Shown: piece after piece, positions 1-8,588 of the stretch
Layout: every line of letters starts with the position of its first letter
Numbering within the stretch: position 1 is the first letter of the stretch
Assembly: GCA_023418755.1 (NCBI GenBank)
Contig: JAEZZE010000063.1
Span: forward strand, 1-31,547
Source of the DNA: Bacillota bacterium
Lineage (GTDB): Bacteria > Bacillota > Bacilli > Paenibacillales > Paenibacillaceae
Reading direction: 5' to 3'
DNA length: 31,547 nucleotides
Program-made: the position numbers and the translations under genes
Notes under the pieces: generated by a model
Seen by the model: only the letters and a program-made list of their open reading frames with translations
Told to the model about the DNA's origin: nothing
Database searches by the model: none

Positions 1-163
1 ACGCCATCCTTAGTCACGGCCAGCCCTTCAAAGCCTAAGAACCAAATTTTTCCATAACCTTCATGCCCATGAAGGTTATTTGTCTTACCTAGATAAGAGT
101 ATATCAGGAGTATCTGCTCAAACCAAGCCAAAAAGCTTGACAAACATTAGCTGGTTTCAGGAT
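1..163. other. Left-edge region without a supported gene
   Basis: No reading frame here has a ribosome binding site. On the plus strand one open frame enters from the window edge and stops at TAA 55-57. That stop lies at the foot of a perfect 12-bp inverted repeat (54-65 paired with 68-79, 2-nt loop) followed by a T-rich stretch, so it could be a gene tail with its terminator. A minus-strand frame is also open from about 145 to the edge. Because the repeat at 164-247 looks like a transposon terminus, this may be the 3' part of a transposable element cut by the window, but no transposase motif is visible. Confidence 0.3.
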
Positions 164-247
164 CGTATAGCAGCGGAAGGAGATAGATGCACCTTACATC
201 CCTCATCGATAATCGTTCGGTACGACTCCGTTTACTTATGGGACGGC
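164..247 (+). repeat. Half copy of the palindromic repeat found at 13713-13922
   Basis: This 84-bp stretch aligns with 13838-13922, the right half of the large palindrome, at roughly 80 percent by eye. Shared blocks include GGAAGGAGATAGATGC, ATCGATAATC, GTACGACTC and GTTTACTTATG, and both end in GGGACGGC or GAGACAGCC. No matching left half is present in 1-163. It is either a degraded copy or the right terminus of a larger element whose body lies to the left. The shared end resembles the GGCTGTCTC-type termini common among insertion sequences; that link is an inference. Confidence 0.6.
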
Positions 248-390
248 TTCTTTGCTTTGCCATTCCGGCCTCAACCAGATGGCGGATCCTATGGCTTTAC
301 GGGAGGCGCTTTCGGTCCAACCTTATCATATGCATGAATGTTGTACGATAAGGGGGTACGATAATTTCTCGAGCTTGGGAGGCGGGCGCA

Positions 391-1140
391 TTGACAACGA
401 ATCCGCATGGAAAGGTAATCCCTATTTTTCCTTGCAAGTCGATCGACGAACAGACGGCTTTTTATCAAGCTTTGGGCTTTGAACTGACTTACCGGCAGGC
501 CAAGCCGAACGTGTACGTCTGCTTTCGTCACCGCATCGCGGAGCTGCACTTCTTCTTGCTGAAGGGATTGGAGCCGTCCGATTCTTACAGCTCGTGTTAT
601 GTTAGCGTTCCCGATGTGGATGACGTCTTCCGGGAGTTTCGCGAAGGCTTGAAGAAGGCATGCGGAAAAATCCCCGTGCAAGGGTTTCCTAGAATCGGCA
701 AGCTCAACGATCTGACCGAGGACCGGAGATTCAACCTCGTCGATCCTGCCGGAAACTACCTGCGGATCGGCCAGTCGCATGCCGCTCCCCGGCCGATATC
801 CGACGAACGGAACGAGGGCGGACTCCCGTCGAGGTTCGCCGCGGCGTACGAAACCGCTTATCGATTGGCATATGCCAAGGAAGACCCCGCCCAGGCGGCC
901 AAAGTGCTGGATCTCGTCTTTAAGAAAGCCGAGGAAGCGTCGGCGGCGCTTCGCTACAAAGCTTGCGCGCTGCGTGCCGACATCGCGGACGCGATGGACG
1001 AGCCGATAGTTGCGGAGAAGTATATCCGAGAGGCCGAGCGGCTGCCTTTATCCGCTCGGGAGATGGAAGAAGCGGCCGTGACCGCGGCCGCGGAAAGGCT
1101 GGAAGAGCTTAAATCGGCATGGCGGCAGCCGGGCTCATAG
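391..1140 (+). CDS. VOC (glyoxalase/bleomycin-resistance-like) protein with helical C-terminal extension
   Basis: A protein of 249 residues starting at TTG 391, chosen because GGGAGG lies at 377-382 with an 8-nt spacer. Residues 8-127 look like one vicinal-oxygen-chelate domain of the bleomycin-resistance type: an N-terminal strand, then FYQALGFELTYRQ, a central ELHFFL strand, and a closing DPAGNYLRIGQ strand. Proteins of this type are usually about 120-130 residues and bind or sequester small hydrophobic drugs as dimers. Here a further 110 residues of alanine- and glutamate-rich helices follow, with TPR-like spacing, so it is not a standard member. The substrate is unknown. The gene stands alone on this strand and meets the ABC transporter gene tail to tail. 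Confidence 0.7.
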   Translation: MTTNPHGKVIPIFPCKSIDEQTAFYQALGFELTYRQAKPNVYVCFRHRIAELHFFLLKGLEPSDSYSSCYVSVPDVDDVFREFREGLKKACGKIPVQGFPRIGKLNDLTEDRRFNLVDPAGNYLRIGQSHAAPRPISDERNEGGLPSRFAAAYETAYRLAYAKEDPAQAAKVLDLVFKKAEEASAALRYKACALRADIADAMDEPIVAEKYIREAERLPLSAREMEEAAVTAAAERLEELKSAWRQPGS

Positions 1141-1150
1141 ACGAGCCCGG
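1129..1150. terminator. Stem-loop containing both convergent stop codons
   Basis: A perfect 8-bp GC-rich stem (CCGGGCTC 1129-1136 with GAGCCCGG 1143-1150) has a 6-nt loop. The plus-strand TAG (1138-1140) lies in the loop and the minus-strand TGA (1135-1137) straddles the stem-loop boundary. There is no strong T-tract on either side, so termination efficiency is uncertain, but the position between two convergent genes suggests a shared bidirectional terminator or 3'-end stabiliser. Confidence 0.55.
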
Positions 1151-3285
1151 AGCGTCTGCTCTACCGCGTGAAGGATCCGGGGATATTTGGCGGTCAGCGC
1201 CAGGAAAGCGTCCCTTCTCATCGAGATGACGACGGAAGGACCGAGCGCCCTCGCCGTAGCCGTTCTCGGAATCCCCTTCAGCAGCGCGATTTCTCCGAAA
1301 TGATCCCCGTCCTGCAAAATCGCGATTCTCCGCTCGCCTTCCTCGCCGTCGCTCTTGGCGATTTCGAAGCTTCCGCGAACGATCAGGTAAAACTTGTCGC
1401 CGGGTTCTCCCTCGCGCACGACGGCATCGCCGTCCTTGAACGTCTCCGTCGCGAACAGACCGGCCAGCTCGCGAAGTCCCGCCGGGTCGATGCCGTCGAA
1501 GAACGGAAGCTTCGCCAGCCTCTCCGCGTCGACGCTGACTTGCAATCCGTCCTGCGACAGTACGAAGCCGTGCTGCTTGTCCCACATTTCGCGGTACAGG
1601 CCGTCTTGCTCCAGCAGTTGCTCGTGCGTGCCGGATTCGGCGATCCGGCCTTCCCGGAACACGAAGATGCGGTCGGCATCCGCCACGGAATCGAGCCGAT
1701 GCGTAACCGATATGATCGTCTTTCCGGCTCGCATCCGCTTGACGACTTCGTTCAGTTCGGCTTCGGACGCGGGGTCGAGAGCGGAGGTGAACTCGTCGAG
1801 GAGCAGAAGCTCGGGATCCCGCAGCAGCGCCCTGGCGATCGATATACGCTGGCGCTGGCCGCCGGACATCGAGGCTCCTTCATTGAACACGGGAGTGTCA
1901 TATCCGTCCGGCCAAGCCGAGATCGTCTCGTGAATGCGAGCTTGGCGGGCGGCCTCCAGCATTTCCTCTTCGCTTGCTTCTTCCCGGCCGAACAGCAGAT
2001 TATCGCGAATCGTCGTGTTGAACAGGAACGAATCCTGCGAGACGATGGCGGACCGGCTTCGCAGGGAAGCTTCGCTGATCCGGCGCAGGTCGAATCCGTC
2101 GATCGAGACGGCTCCCTGCTGCGGATCGTAGAAACGGGCGATCAGCTGCAGGGCGGTGCTTTTGCCCGAGCCGCTCGGTCCGACGAACGCCGAGTAGCTG
2201 CCGGAAGGGACGTACAAGTTCACCGAATCGAGCTGGCGGTCGTCTCCGCCGTCGTAGCTGAACGTTACGTTGTCCAGGCGCAGACCTTGCGCGATCGGAG
2301 GCAGATCGACGGCATCGGGCGCTTCTTGCACGTCCGGCTCATGATCCAGCACGTCGCGGATACGGCGGAAGCTGTTGCCCGAATCGATGACCCCGGGCAA
2401 GATAAGCGTCAGATTGGACGCGGACTGGCCGGTGCTCATGAACAGCGTGAAGAACGCCATGAACTCCCCGACGGTGAGCCGATCCCGGAAGATGAGGTAA
2501 CCGCCGAAGCCGATCATCGCGCCGTTAAGGAGCATCAGCGCGGCAAGGGGGACGAGCTCCAATAGAGAGTTTATCCGGTGCATCCGAAGACCCAGCGTCA
2601 GCATGGATTGGATGCGCTCGCGGGCACGTTCCCGGAACAGCGTCTGGCGGTGGTAGCTTTTAACGGTGCGATGGCCCTTGACCGTCTCGTCGACCAGGTT
2701 CGCGAACCGCTCCTGCGCTTCTTTGTATCGCATATTCGCCTGTTCGGCGGGGCGCTGAAGCAGCCTCGGTCCCGTCAACAGCAGCAGCGAGCCGGCCGCC
2801 ATTACGAGCGTCAGCTGCCAATTCAGCAGCGCGAGCATGGAGAGCCCGAGCGCGACGCTGAGCGCCTCGCGCAGAAAATACGGGAACGAGTCGGTTGCCA
2901 ATCGTTCCATGGCGTTCATGTCGGAGGAGAAGCGGGCGACGAGGTCGCCGATCTTGAAGCGGCGGTAGAAGGGCGCCGATTGCTTCTGAATATGGTCGTA
3001 CAATTCGGTTCGCATCCGCCGCACCATTTTCGCGCCGAGCTTATTGACCGCCAGATCGCCGAAGTAGCCCGCGATCAGGCTGACCGTGCCTCCGGCAAGC
3101 AGAGCGCCGAAGATCAAATAGAACGCGCGCGCGTCTTTCGGACCGAACGCTTCGTCCACCAAATATTTCAGGCTGACCGGCGCGGCGACCGCATAAGCGA
3201 CCTCCAGCAGCAATCCGGCCAGGAAGGAGGCAAGCAGCAGCTTGTGCTTGGCGAAATGGCCCATCATCGTTCCTATGAATCGCAT
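1135..3285 (-). CDS. ABC exporter (MsbA-like half transporter) with C-terminal cyclic-nucleotide-binding domain
   Basis: A protein of 716 residues from ATG 3285, where the MRFIGTMMGHF sequence begins. A longer in-frame form from 3378 has no RBS. The order is: six-helix exporter domain (about 10-300); nucleotide-binding domain with Walker A GPSGSGKST (369-377), Q-loop SQDSFLF, signature MSGGQ (473-477), Walker B LLLLDEF and H-loop SVTHR; then a cAMP-receptor-type domain (about 585-705) with the phosphate-binding-cassette motif FGEIALLKGIPRTATAR. Half transporters of this class dimerise and export lipids, drugs or peptides. Most end after the ATPase domain at about 580 residues, so the ligand-sensing tail is an addition. 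Walker B is followed by Phe (DEFTSALD) rather than the common Ala or Pro. The substrate and ligand are not deducible. The RBS is weak (AAGGCAGG), and I see no convincing promoter. Confidence 0.9.
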   Translation of the reverse strand: MRFIGTMMGHFAKHKLLLASFLAGLLLEVAYAVAAPVSLKYLVDEAFGPKDARAFYLIFGALLAGGTVSLIAGYFGDLAVNKLGAKMVRRMRTELYDHIQKQSAPFYRRFKIGDLVARFSSDMNAMERLATDSFPYFLREALSVALGLSMLALLNWQLTLVMAAGSLLLLTGPRLLQRPAEQANMRYKEAQERFANLVDETVKGHRTVKSYHRQTLFRERARERIQSMLTLGLRMHRINSLLELVPLAALMLLNGAMIGFGGYLIFRDRLTVGEFMAFFTLFMSTGQSASNLTLILPGVIDSGNSFRRIRDVLDHEPDVQEAPDAVDLPPIAQGLRLDNVTFSYDGGDDRQLDSVNLYVPSGSYSAFVGPSGSGKSTALQLIARFYDPQQGAVSIDGFDLRRISEASLRSRSAIVSQDSFLFNTTIRDNLLFGREEASEEEMLEAARQARIHETISAWPDGYDTPVFNEGASMSGGQRQRISIARALLRDPELLLLDEFTSALDPASEAELNEVVKRMRAGKTIISVTHRLDSVADADRIFVFREGRIAESGTHEQLLEQDGLYREMWDKQHGFVLSQDGLQVSVDAERLAKLPFFDGIDPAGLRELAGLFATETFKDGDAVVREGEPGDKFYLIVRGSFEIAKSDGEEGERRIAILQDGDHFGEIALLKGIPRTATARALGPSVVISMRRDAFLALTAKYPRILHAVEQTLRARL

Positions 3286-3476
3286 TCGATCGCCTGCCTT
3301 ATCTTTCGATTCTCTTCTCCCATCATAATGAGGGGAACGCCAAAATACCACATTTTTCGGATTGTCCCCCTTCGGCATTTTGTTTGTCTATTAGGCTAAG
3401 GTTCGCGGCGCTTGCGTCGAATCGGGACTTCGGATAACCTAAATAATTAATCATCCTTCCGAAGGAGGCGGCCGTC

Positions 3477-5285
3477 TTGGCTCTCGGATCATTCGCGGCG
3501 GACTCGGGAAACGGCTCGCCGCTCCTGAGGCGAATATCGCTTAAAAACCGGCTGCTCGCCGCGTTCCTGATCACGTCGCTGCTGCCGGTCGTGTTCGTCG
3601 CCCTGTATTCCAACATGAAGTACGAGGCCTCCATCACGAACAAGATCAGCGCGTCTTCGCAGCAGATTCTGGCCGAACTGACCCAGAACATGACGCGGGA
3701 GCTCGAACAGTACGAAACGCTCAGCGAGACGATCATTATCCATAAATCGATCCAGGGCGGCTTGCCCAAGTTCGGATCGATGACCGATTACGAGAAGAAC
3801 GAACTGCGGACGAAGCTCAACGAGGAGCTTGCGCAGCAAATTTTCCGCCTCAGCAATTTGACGAACGTAGTCATTCTGACGAACGACGGGCAAACGATCT
3901 ACGATCTCGGCTTCGAGTGGTATCCGGAGCTGCAATTGGACCGGCTGACGGACTCGGTGAACGTATCGCCGGGCAACGCTTACTGGTCGTATATGCGGTC
4001 CAACCGCGGTGCGAACCGGATCGTGCTCAGCCGCGCGGTGTACTCGGAAGACAACCTGAACCAGCGGCTCGGCTACGTCATGATTTTGATCGACGAGAAA
4101 GTGTTCACGCGCAATACGTACGGACAGGTCGATCTGGGCACGGGAAGCAGCATCTATATCGCGAATTCCCAGGGCGTCGTCGTCTCGTCCGTGTCGCCGG
4201 CCATTCCGCACGGAACGGAGTTCGAGAAGGACGAAGTGTTCGACCGGGCGATGGGAGGGCACCGGAACGAAGCGTTCTACGCGAACGTCGGCGGACGCAA
4301 GACGCTGACGGTCAGCTCGTATATCCGGACGGCCGATTGGTATGTGATCGGGCTCGTGCCGCATTCCTTCCTCGTATCGGAGCTGAAGGAGATGAGGGGC
4401 AACATCGTGCTGTTCTGTCTCGTGACGCTGCTGCTCTCGGGCTCGCTGGCCATGTGGATTTATTTCAGCATTCACAGTCCGATGAGATCGCTGCTGCTGT
4501 ACGCCAACCAGATTCGGATGGGCCAGCTCGAGACGAAGATCGGCCGATCGCATCCGGACGAAATGGGCAAGCTGACGGAGACGATCGACCGGATGGTCGA
4601 GCAGCTCAAGCAGCTGATTTTCCAAGTGGAGTCGGAACAGCAGGCGAAGAGGGACGCGGAGCTGAAAATGCTTCAGGCTCAGATCAATCCCCACTTCCTG
4701 TTCAACACGCTGAATTCCTTGAAGTGGAGCGCGATGATGAGCGGCAACGAGACGGTCAAGCAAGGGATCGAATCGCTGTCGGAGCTGCTTCGCAATACGA
4801 TTCTCGTCAAGGAGGAGCTGATATCGCTCGAGGCCGAGATCGCCAACTTGCTTCATTACGCGACGATTCAACGCATTCGTTACGGCGATTCCTTCAAGCT
4901 GGGCTTCTCGATGAGCGACGGAGAGCTGTACGCCTGTCTCGTGCCGAAATTCATTCTGCAGCCGATCGTGGAAAATTCGATTTTGCACGCCGGGACGGAA
5001 GACGGCCGCAGAGTGGGAATCCGGGTCGAGGGGATCAAGGAAGGCGCGACGTTGAAGCTGGTGATCTCCGACGACGGCAAGGGCTTCGACATGAACGGCG
5101 CGAGCGCCCGCAAGTCGTCCTCGCACGCCAAGCTGTCGGGCATCGGCATCGGCAACGTCGACGAGCGGATTCGCATCCATTTCGGACCGGCTTACGGCTT
5201 GACGACCCGAAGCGCTCCGAACGAAGGAACGGTAACGGTCATTACGCTGCCGATCGTGACGAAGGAGGAACGAAGCGATGTATAA
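3477..5285 (+). CDS. YesM-type sensor histidine kinase of a sugar-use locus
   Basis: A protein of 602 residues starting at TTG 3477 behind GAAGGAGG (3461-3468). TM1 spans about 26-44, an extracytoplasmic Cache-like sensor about 45-305, and TM2 309-331. A HAMP linker follows (about 331-385). The LytS/YesM-type His_kinase region AQINPHFLFNTLNSL carries the likely phospho-accepting His406. The HATPase region has PKFILQPIVENSILH, the DDGKGF G-box and GIGIGNVDERI. Kinases of this family sense extracellular sugars or bound sugar-binding proteins and phosphorylate a YesN-type regulator. The stop codon overlaps the next gene's start by 8 nt and that gene's RBS lies inside this ORF, so the two are co-translated. 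The ABC sugar genes downstream are the likely targets. Confidence 0.93.
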   Translation: MALGSFAADSGNGSPLLRRISLKNRLLAAFLITSLLPVVFVALYSNMKYEASITNKISASSQQILAELTQNMTRELEQYETLSETIIIHKSIQGGLPKFGSMTDYEKNELRTKLNEELAQQIFRLSNLTNVVILTNDGQTIYDLGFEWYPELQLDRLTDSVNVSPGNAYWSYMRSNRGANRIVLSRAVYSEDNLNQRLGYVMILIDEKVFTRNTYGQVDLGTGSSIYIANSQGVVVSSVSPAIPHGTEFEKDEVFDRAMGGHRNEAFYANVGGRKTLTVSSYIRTADWYVIGLVPHSFLVSELKEMRGNIVLFCLVTLLLSGSLAMWIYFSIHSPMRSLLLYANQIRMGQLETKIGRSHPDEMGKLTETIDRMVEQLKQLIFQVESEQQAKRDAELKMLQAQINPHFLFNTLNSLKWSAMMSGNETVKQGIESLSELLRNTILVKEELISLEAEIANLLHYATIQRIRYGDSFKLGFSMSDGELYACLVPKFILQPIVENSILHAGTEDGRRVGIRVEGIKEGATLKLVISDDGKGFDMNGASARKSSSHAKLSGIGIGNVDERIRIHFGPAYGLTTRSAPNEGTVTVITLPIVTKEERSDV

Positions 5286-6852
5286 GGTGCTGATCGTCGA
5301 CGACGAGATGATCGTCCGCCATGCGGTGAAGACGTTGATCCGCTGGGAAGGAAGCCGCTTCGAATATGCGGGGGCGGCTTCGAGCGGCGCCCCCGCGCTC
5401 GAACTCGCGCGCGATACGGGCGCGGACATCGTCATCACGGACATCAAGATGCCGGAGATGGACGGACTGGAGCTGATCAAGAGGCTGATGGCGCAAGGCT
5501 TCGACGGCGAAGTGCTCGTGCTCAGCAATTACAACGACTTCGAGCTCGTGCGCGAAGCGCTGAAGCGCGGCGCGCATGATTACATGCTGAAGCTGACGCT
5601 TCAGACGGAAAGCTTCATGAAGACGCTGGAGGAGATGGCCGACAAGCTGGACGGCAGAAGAGGGCGGAACCGGGAGGCCGCCCCGCATTCTCCTGCGACC
5701 TCGGGCATCGGCGATCGTAATCGGCTGACCGACCTGCTAAGGGAAATGGACGCCGCCGCCCAAGGCGCTTCGGCTTGGAGCGGGGAACGATTTATGGAGC
5801 CGGGCCAGCGGGCGTACGCCTTTACCGTCGTTCTCTGGAACGACGAACGGAACGTACGCCGGGCCGGCGCGTTTCAGGAAGCGCTCGACCGGATTGCCGA
5901 CGGCCTGTTTACCGGGAGCGGCTGGACCCGCGCGATTCGCACCGATTCGCTGCGCTTCCTGCTCGTCGTCGTATACGCCGCGGAAGCCGCGGAGCCGAAC
6001 CCTCAGGAGCTGGCGAAACGCCTCGTCAGCCTGGCTTCCATGTATTACAGCGTGCGAATAAGCGTCGTCTACGCATCCGCCGCGCCGGACGAGGAGACGC
6101 TGTCGAACGAGATGGGGCGCAGCCGGCTGGCGGAAGGGCTTCTGTTCTATTCGCTTCCGACGCTGGGCTGTCTGTCCAACCGGGAGGTCTCGACCGAGGA
6201 GGACGAACGGTTCCGGGAAGCCGAAGCCGCGCTCCGGGACAGCCTGCGCAAGCCCGTCGCGGGCGCGCTCGATCTGTGGGCGGAGAGCGCGCTCGATCTC
6301 GTCGAAGCGGCGGCGGAGCGGCGAATCCATCCCCGCTCGTTGAAGCGGGCGATCAGCGGGGGAATTTGGAGCTTGTCCAGCGCGGAGACGATCGGAATCG
6401 GGCGCGAATGGGACGAGAAACCGTGGCTGGAGAAGGTGGAGGAGGCGGAGTCCGATTCGCAGCTCAAGGAGACGATCCGGGAGCTGGCCGAGGAAGCCGC
6501 GTCGGACGCGAGCGGGACGCTTCCTTCCGGAGCGATGGCTCGCGAAGAAGTGCGCCAAGCGGTCCGCTACCTCGAAGAGCATTATCCGCAGCGCGTCGCG
6601 ATCGCCGATATCGCCGCGCGGGTGGGGTTGTCGGAGCCGTATCTGTGCCAGGTGTTCAAGGCCGATACCGGCTTAAGCATCCTGACGTACTTGAACGAAA
6701 TCCGCATGGCGAAGGCGTACGAGCTGCTGTCTTCCGGCAAATACCTGGTCAAGCAGGCGGCGCTGGAGGTCGGCATCCCCGATCCGTTTTATTTCAATCG
6801 GCTGTTTCGCAAACGTTACGGCATCGCTCCCAAGAACGTAAAGACGACGTAA
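5278..6852 (+). CDS. YesN-type response regulator with AraC DNA-binding domain
   Basis: A protein of 524 residues with ATG 5278 and GAAGGAGG at 5261-5268 inside the kinase gene. The receiver domain (1-125) has the acidic pair in VDDE (8-10), phospho-acceptor Asp55 in TDIKMPEMDG, Ser83 and Lys105. The middle (about 140-415) is a long poorly conserved linker region typical of YesN-like regulators. The C-terminal AraC/XylS domain (about 422-520) has two helix-turn-helix units around 442-465 and 491-515. It is the cognate partner of the kinase and presumably activates the transporter operon starting at 7065. It is followed by a clear terminator, so the two-component pair forms its own transcription unit. 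Confidence 0.94.
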   Translation: MYKVLIVDDEMIVRHAVKTLIRWEGSRFEYAGAASSGAPALELARDTGADIVITDIKMPEMDGLELIKRLMAQGFDGEVLVLSNYNDFELVREALKRGAHDYMLKLTLQTESFMKTLEEMADKLDGRRGRNREAAPHSPATSGIGDRNRLTDLLREMDAAAQGASAWSGERFMEPGQRAYAFTVVLWNDERNVRRAGAFQEALDRIADGLFTGSGWTRAIRTDSLRFLLVVVYAAEAAEPNPQELAKRLVSLASMYYSVRISVVYASAAPDEETLSNEMGRSRLAEGLLFYSLPTLGCLSNREVSTEEDERFREAEAALRDSLRKPVAGALDLWAESALDLVEAAAERRIHPRSLKRAISGGIWSLSSAETIGIGREWDEKPWLEKVEEAESDSQLKETIRELAEEAASDASGTLPSGAMAREEVRQAVRYLEEHYPQRVAIADIAARVGLSEPYLCQVFKADTGLSILTYLNEIRMAKAYELLSSGKYLVKQAALEVGIPDPFYFNRLFRKRYGIAPKNVKTT

Positions 6853-6900
6853 TGCGCCTTCCGACGAAACCTGAACGTTTGACGCGATGACCTTGCGAAG

Positions 6901-6951
6901 AAACCTGTACGATTTTAAGACGAAACGTCTCAAGATCGTACAGGTTTTTTT
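6901..6951 (+). terminator. Rho-independent terminator of the kinase/regulator operon
   Basis: AAACCTGTACGAT (6901-6913) pairs perfectly with 6935-6947. An inner AGACG/CGTCT stem closes on an AAA loop, and the T-run continues to 6951. It lies 48 nt after the regulator's stop codon. Confidence 0.92.
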
Positions 6952-7028
6952 CGGGATCGCCCGGGCGGTTTAAAATCGTCTATTAAGTTCATGCTTTTTG
7001 TTAATATGGCCGACAGCCTCGTGAAGCT

Positions 7029-7034
7029 TATAAT
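7029..7034 (+). promoter_or_regulatory. Likely -10 element of the sugar transporter operon
   Basis: A perfect TATAAT lies 30 nt upstream of the binding-protein start codon. No good -35 hexamer sits 16-18 bp upstream, which is what an activator-dependent promoter would look like. Activation by the adjacent AraC-type regulator is an inference. The RBS is AAGGGGG at 7051-7057. Confidence 0.45.
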
Positions 7035-7064
7035 GGGACCAACAAAGGCTAAGGGGGTCACGAA

Positions 7065-8498
7065 ATGAAACCAAAGAAATGGTTAACGACGGTCGCCGCT
7101 TCCGTCGTGGCGGTGTCGGTATTGGCCGGATGCGGCTCCAATAACAACGGCGGCAACGAAGCTTCGCCGTCGGCGTCCAATCCGTCGTCGCCTTCCGCGT
7201 CGGCAAGCGCGCCCGCGGGAGGCAAGCAGTTCGAGAACATGGAACTGAACGTCGCGGTATTCCAGGGCGGCTACGGCCGCGAGTATTGGGACACGATTGC
7301 CGAGGATTTCATGAAAGACTATCCGGGCACGAAGATCACCATTACGGCCAGCCCGAAGATCGCCGAGCTCGTTCGGCCCAAGATCGTCGCGGGCAATCCG
7401 CCGGACTTCATGTATATCGCGGGCAGCGACAACCTGCCGATCATCAATGGACTGATCAAGGATAAAGCGCTGCTCGACTTGACCGAAGTCTTCAACGAGC
7501 CTGCGGAAGAAGGCGGAGCTCCGCTGAAGGACAAAATCCTTCCCGGCGTGCTGGAATCCCGTTCGAGCTCTCCGTACGGCAACGGCAAAGTCTACCTTGC
7601 TCCGTACAACTTCGGCGTAATGGGCCTGTGGTATAACAAGACGCTGTTCGACGAGAAGGGCATCGCCGTTCCGAAAACTTGGGACGAATGGTTCGCCTTG
7701 ACGGCGACCGCGAAGGACAACGGCCGCGCGCTCTTCACTTATCAAGGTCTGTACCCGGGGTACCTGGAAGAGATGATCGTACCGTCGATCTACAGCGTGG
7801 GCGGGCAGGAAGCGCTCGACCAATTCTACAATCTCGACCCGGAATTCTGGAAGAGCGACACGTTTAAGCAAGTATGGGGACTGATCGAGCGGATCGCGAA
7901 AGAAGACAACGCCCTGATGAAGGGCACGATCGCGCTGAACCATACGCAGTCCCAGACGGCGTTCATGCAAGGCAAAGCGATGTTCATTCCGAACGGCACC
8001 TGGTTCGAGGACGAGATGAAGGACGCGCCTCGCGAAGAAGGCTTCCAGTTCGGATTCCTCGGCGCTCCCGCCTTCTCGGCGGATAAGCCGGCCATGGCGA
8101 TGACCAACGTGGAGCAGATGGTCATTCCGGCCAAAGCGAAAAATCCGGAGCTGGCCAAGGAGTTCCTGAAATACCTATACTCCGACAAGAGCGTTAAGCT
8201 GAACGCGGAGAAGTCCAAAGGCGTGCTTGCGGTGAAAGGCGCGGCCGACATGGCCAAAGAATTTATTTCGGAGTCGACTTACAACGTGTACAAAGCGGTC
8301 GACGAAGGCATCGTGACGGTCAACGGAGCGTTCAAGTCCGTGGCCAAGGGCAGCAAGTACAATCCGAGCGACGATATTTTCAAACCGATCTCCTCGATCA
8401 TGAACAAGCAGATGACCGTGGACGAGTACGGGGCCAAGATGTACGACATTTTCACCGATATTCAGAAAGAATTGGATAAAAACGGAGCGCAAGAATAG
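7065..8498 (+). CDS. Extracellular solute-binding lipoprotein of a sugar ABC importer
   Basis: A protein of 477 residues. A lipoprotein signal peptide ends in LAGC (Cys23), followed by an Asn/Gly/Ser/Pro-rich linker to about residue 50. The body resembles family 1 carbohydrate-binding proteins (MalE/UgpB class), with strands such as MELNVAVFQGGYG and a PDFMYIAG segment, a hinge near LAPYNFGVMGLWYNKTLFDE, and the C-terminal LAKEFLKYLYSDKS segment. It would capture an oligosaccharide outside the membrane for the two permeases downstream. The ligand cannot be read from sequence; the GH35 and GH29 genes in the same operon suggest a fucosylated beta-galactoside. The start is supported by AAGGGGG with a 7-nt spacer. 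Confidence 0.93.
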   Translation: MKPKKWLTTVAASVVAVSVLAGCGSNNNGGNEASPSASNPSSPSASASAPAGGKQFENMELNVAVFQGGYGREYWDTIAEDFMKDYPGTKITITASPKIAELVRPKIVAGNPPDFMYIAGSDNLPIINGLIKDKALLDLTEVFNEPAEEGGAPLKDKILPGVLESRSSSPYGNGKVYLAPYNFGVMGLWYNKTLFDEKGIAVPKTWDEWFALTATAKDNGRALFTYQGLYPGYLEEMIVPSIYSVGGQEALDQFYNLDPEFWKSDTFKQVWGLIERIAKEDNALMKGTIALNHTQSQTAFMQGKAMFIPNGTWFEDEMKDAPREEGFQFGFLGAPAFSADKPAMAMTNVEQMVIPAKAKNPELAKEFLKYLYSDKSVKLNAEKSKGVLAVKGAADMAKEFISESTYNVYKAVDEGIVTVNGAFKSVAKGSKYNPSDDIFKPISSIMNKQMTVDEYGAKMYDIFTDIQKELDKNGAQE

Positions 8499-8514
8499 TA
8501 GACTCCCGCTTCCC

Positions 8515-8554
8515 GGAAACCTGCCGCGCGTTTGGACGAACCCGGCAGGTTTCC
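8515..8554 (+). terminator. Stem-loop between binding-protein and permease genes
   Basis: A perfect 12-bp inverted repeat (GGAAACCTGCCG 8515-8526 with CGGCAGGTTTCC 8543-8554, 16-nt loop) lies 16 nt after the stop codon. No T-run follows. It is probably a partial terminator or mRNA-stabilising stem that raises binding-protein output over the permeases. The inference comes from its position. Confidence 0.65.
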
Positions 8555-8588
8555 TGTATCTCGCGGGGCGGAAAGGATCGTTGAACCT

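Noticed and set aside
80..337. 85-codon plus-strand frame near the left edge
   Set aside because: No RBS, and it runs straight through the palindromic repeat copy at 164-247.
3286..3378. N-terminal extension of the ABC exporter to ATG 3378
   Set aside because: No RBS at 3378, and the added 31 residues are charged and unlike the start of exporter proteins. ATG 3285 fits the family start better.
3489..5528. Long open frame on the minus strand (679 codons) opposite the kinase gene
   Set aside because: The plus-strand kinase has all its motifs, and the antisense frame is a low-complexity Arg/Leu/His-rich product of codon bias.
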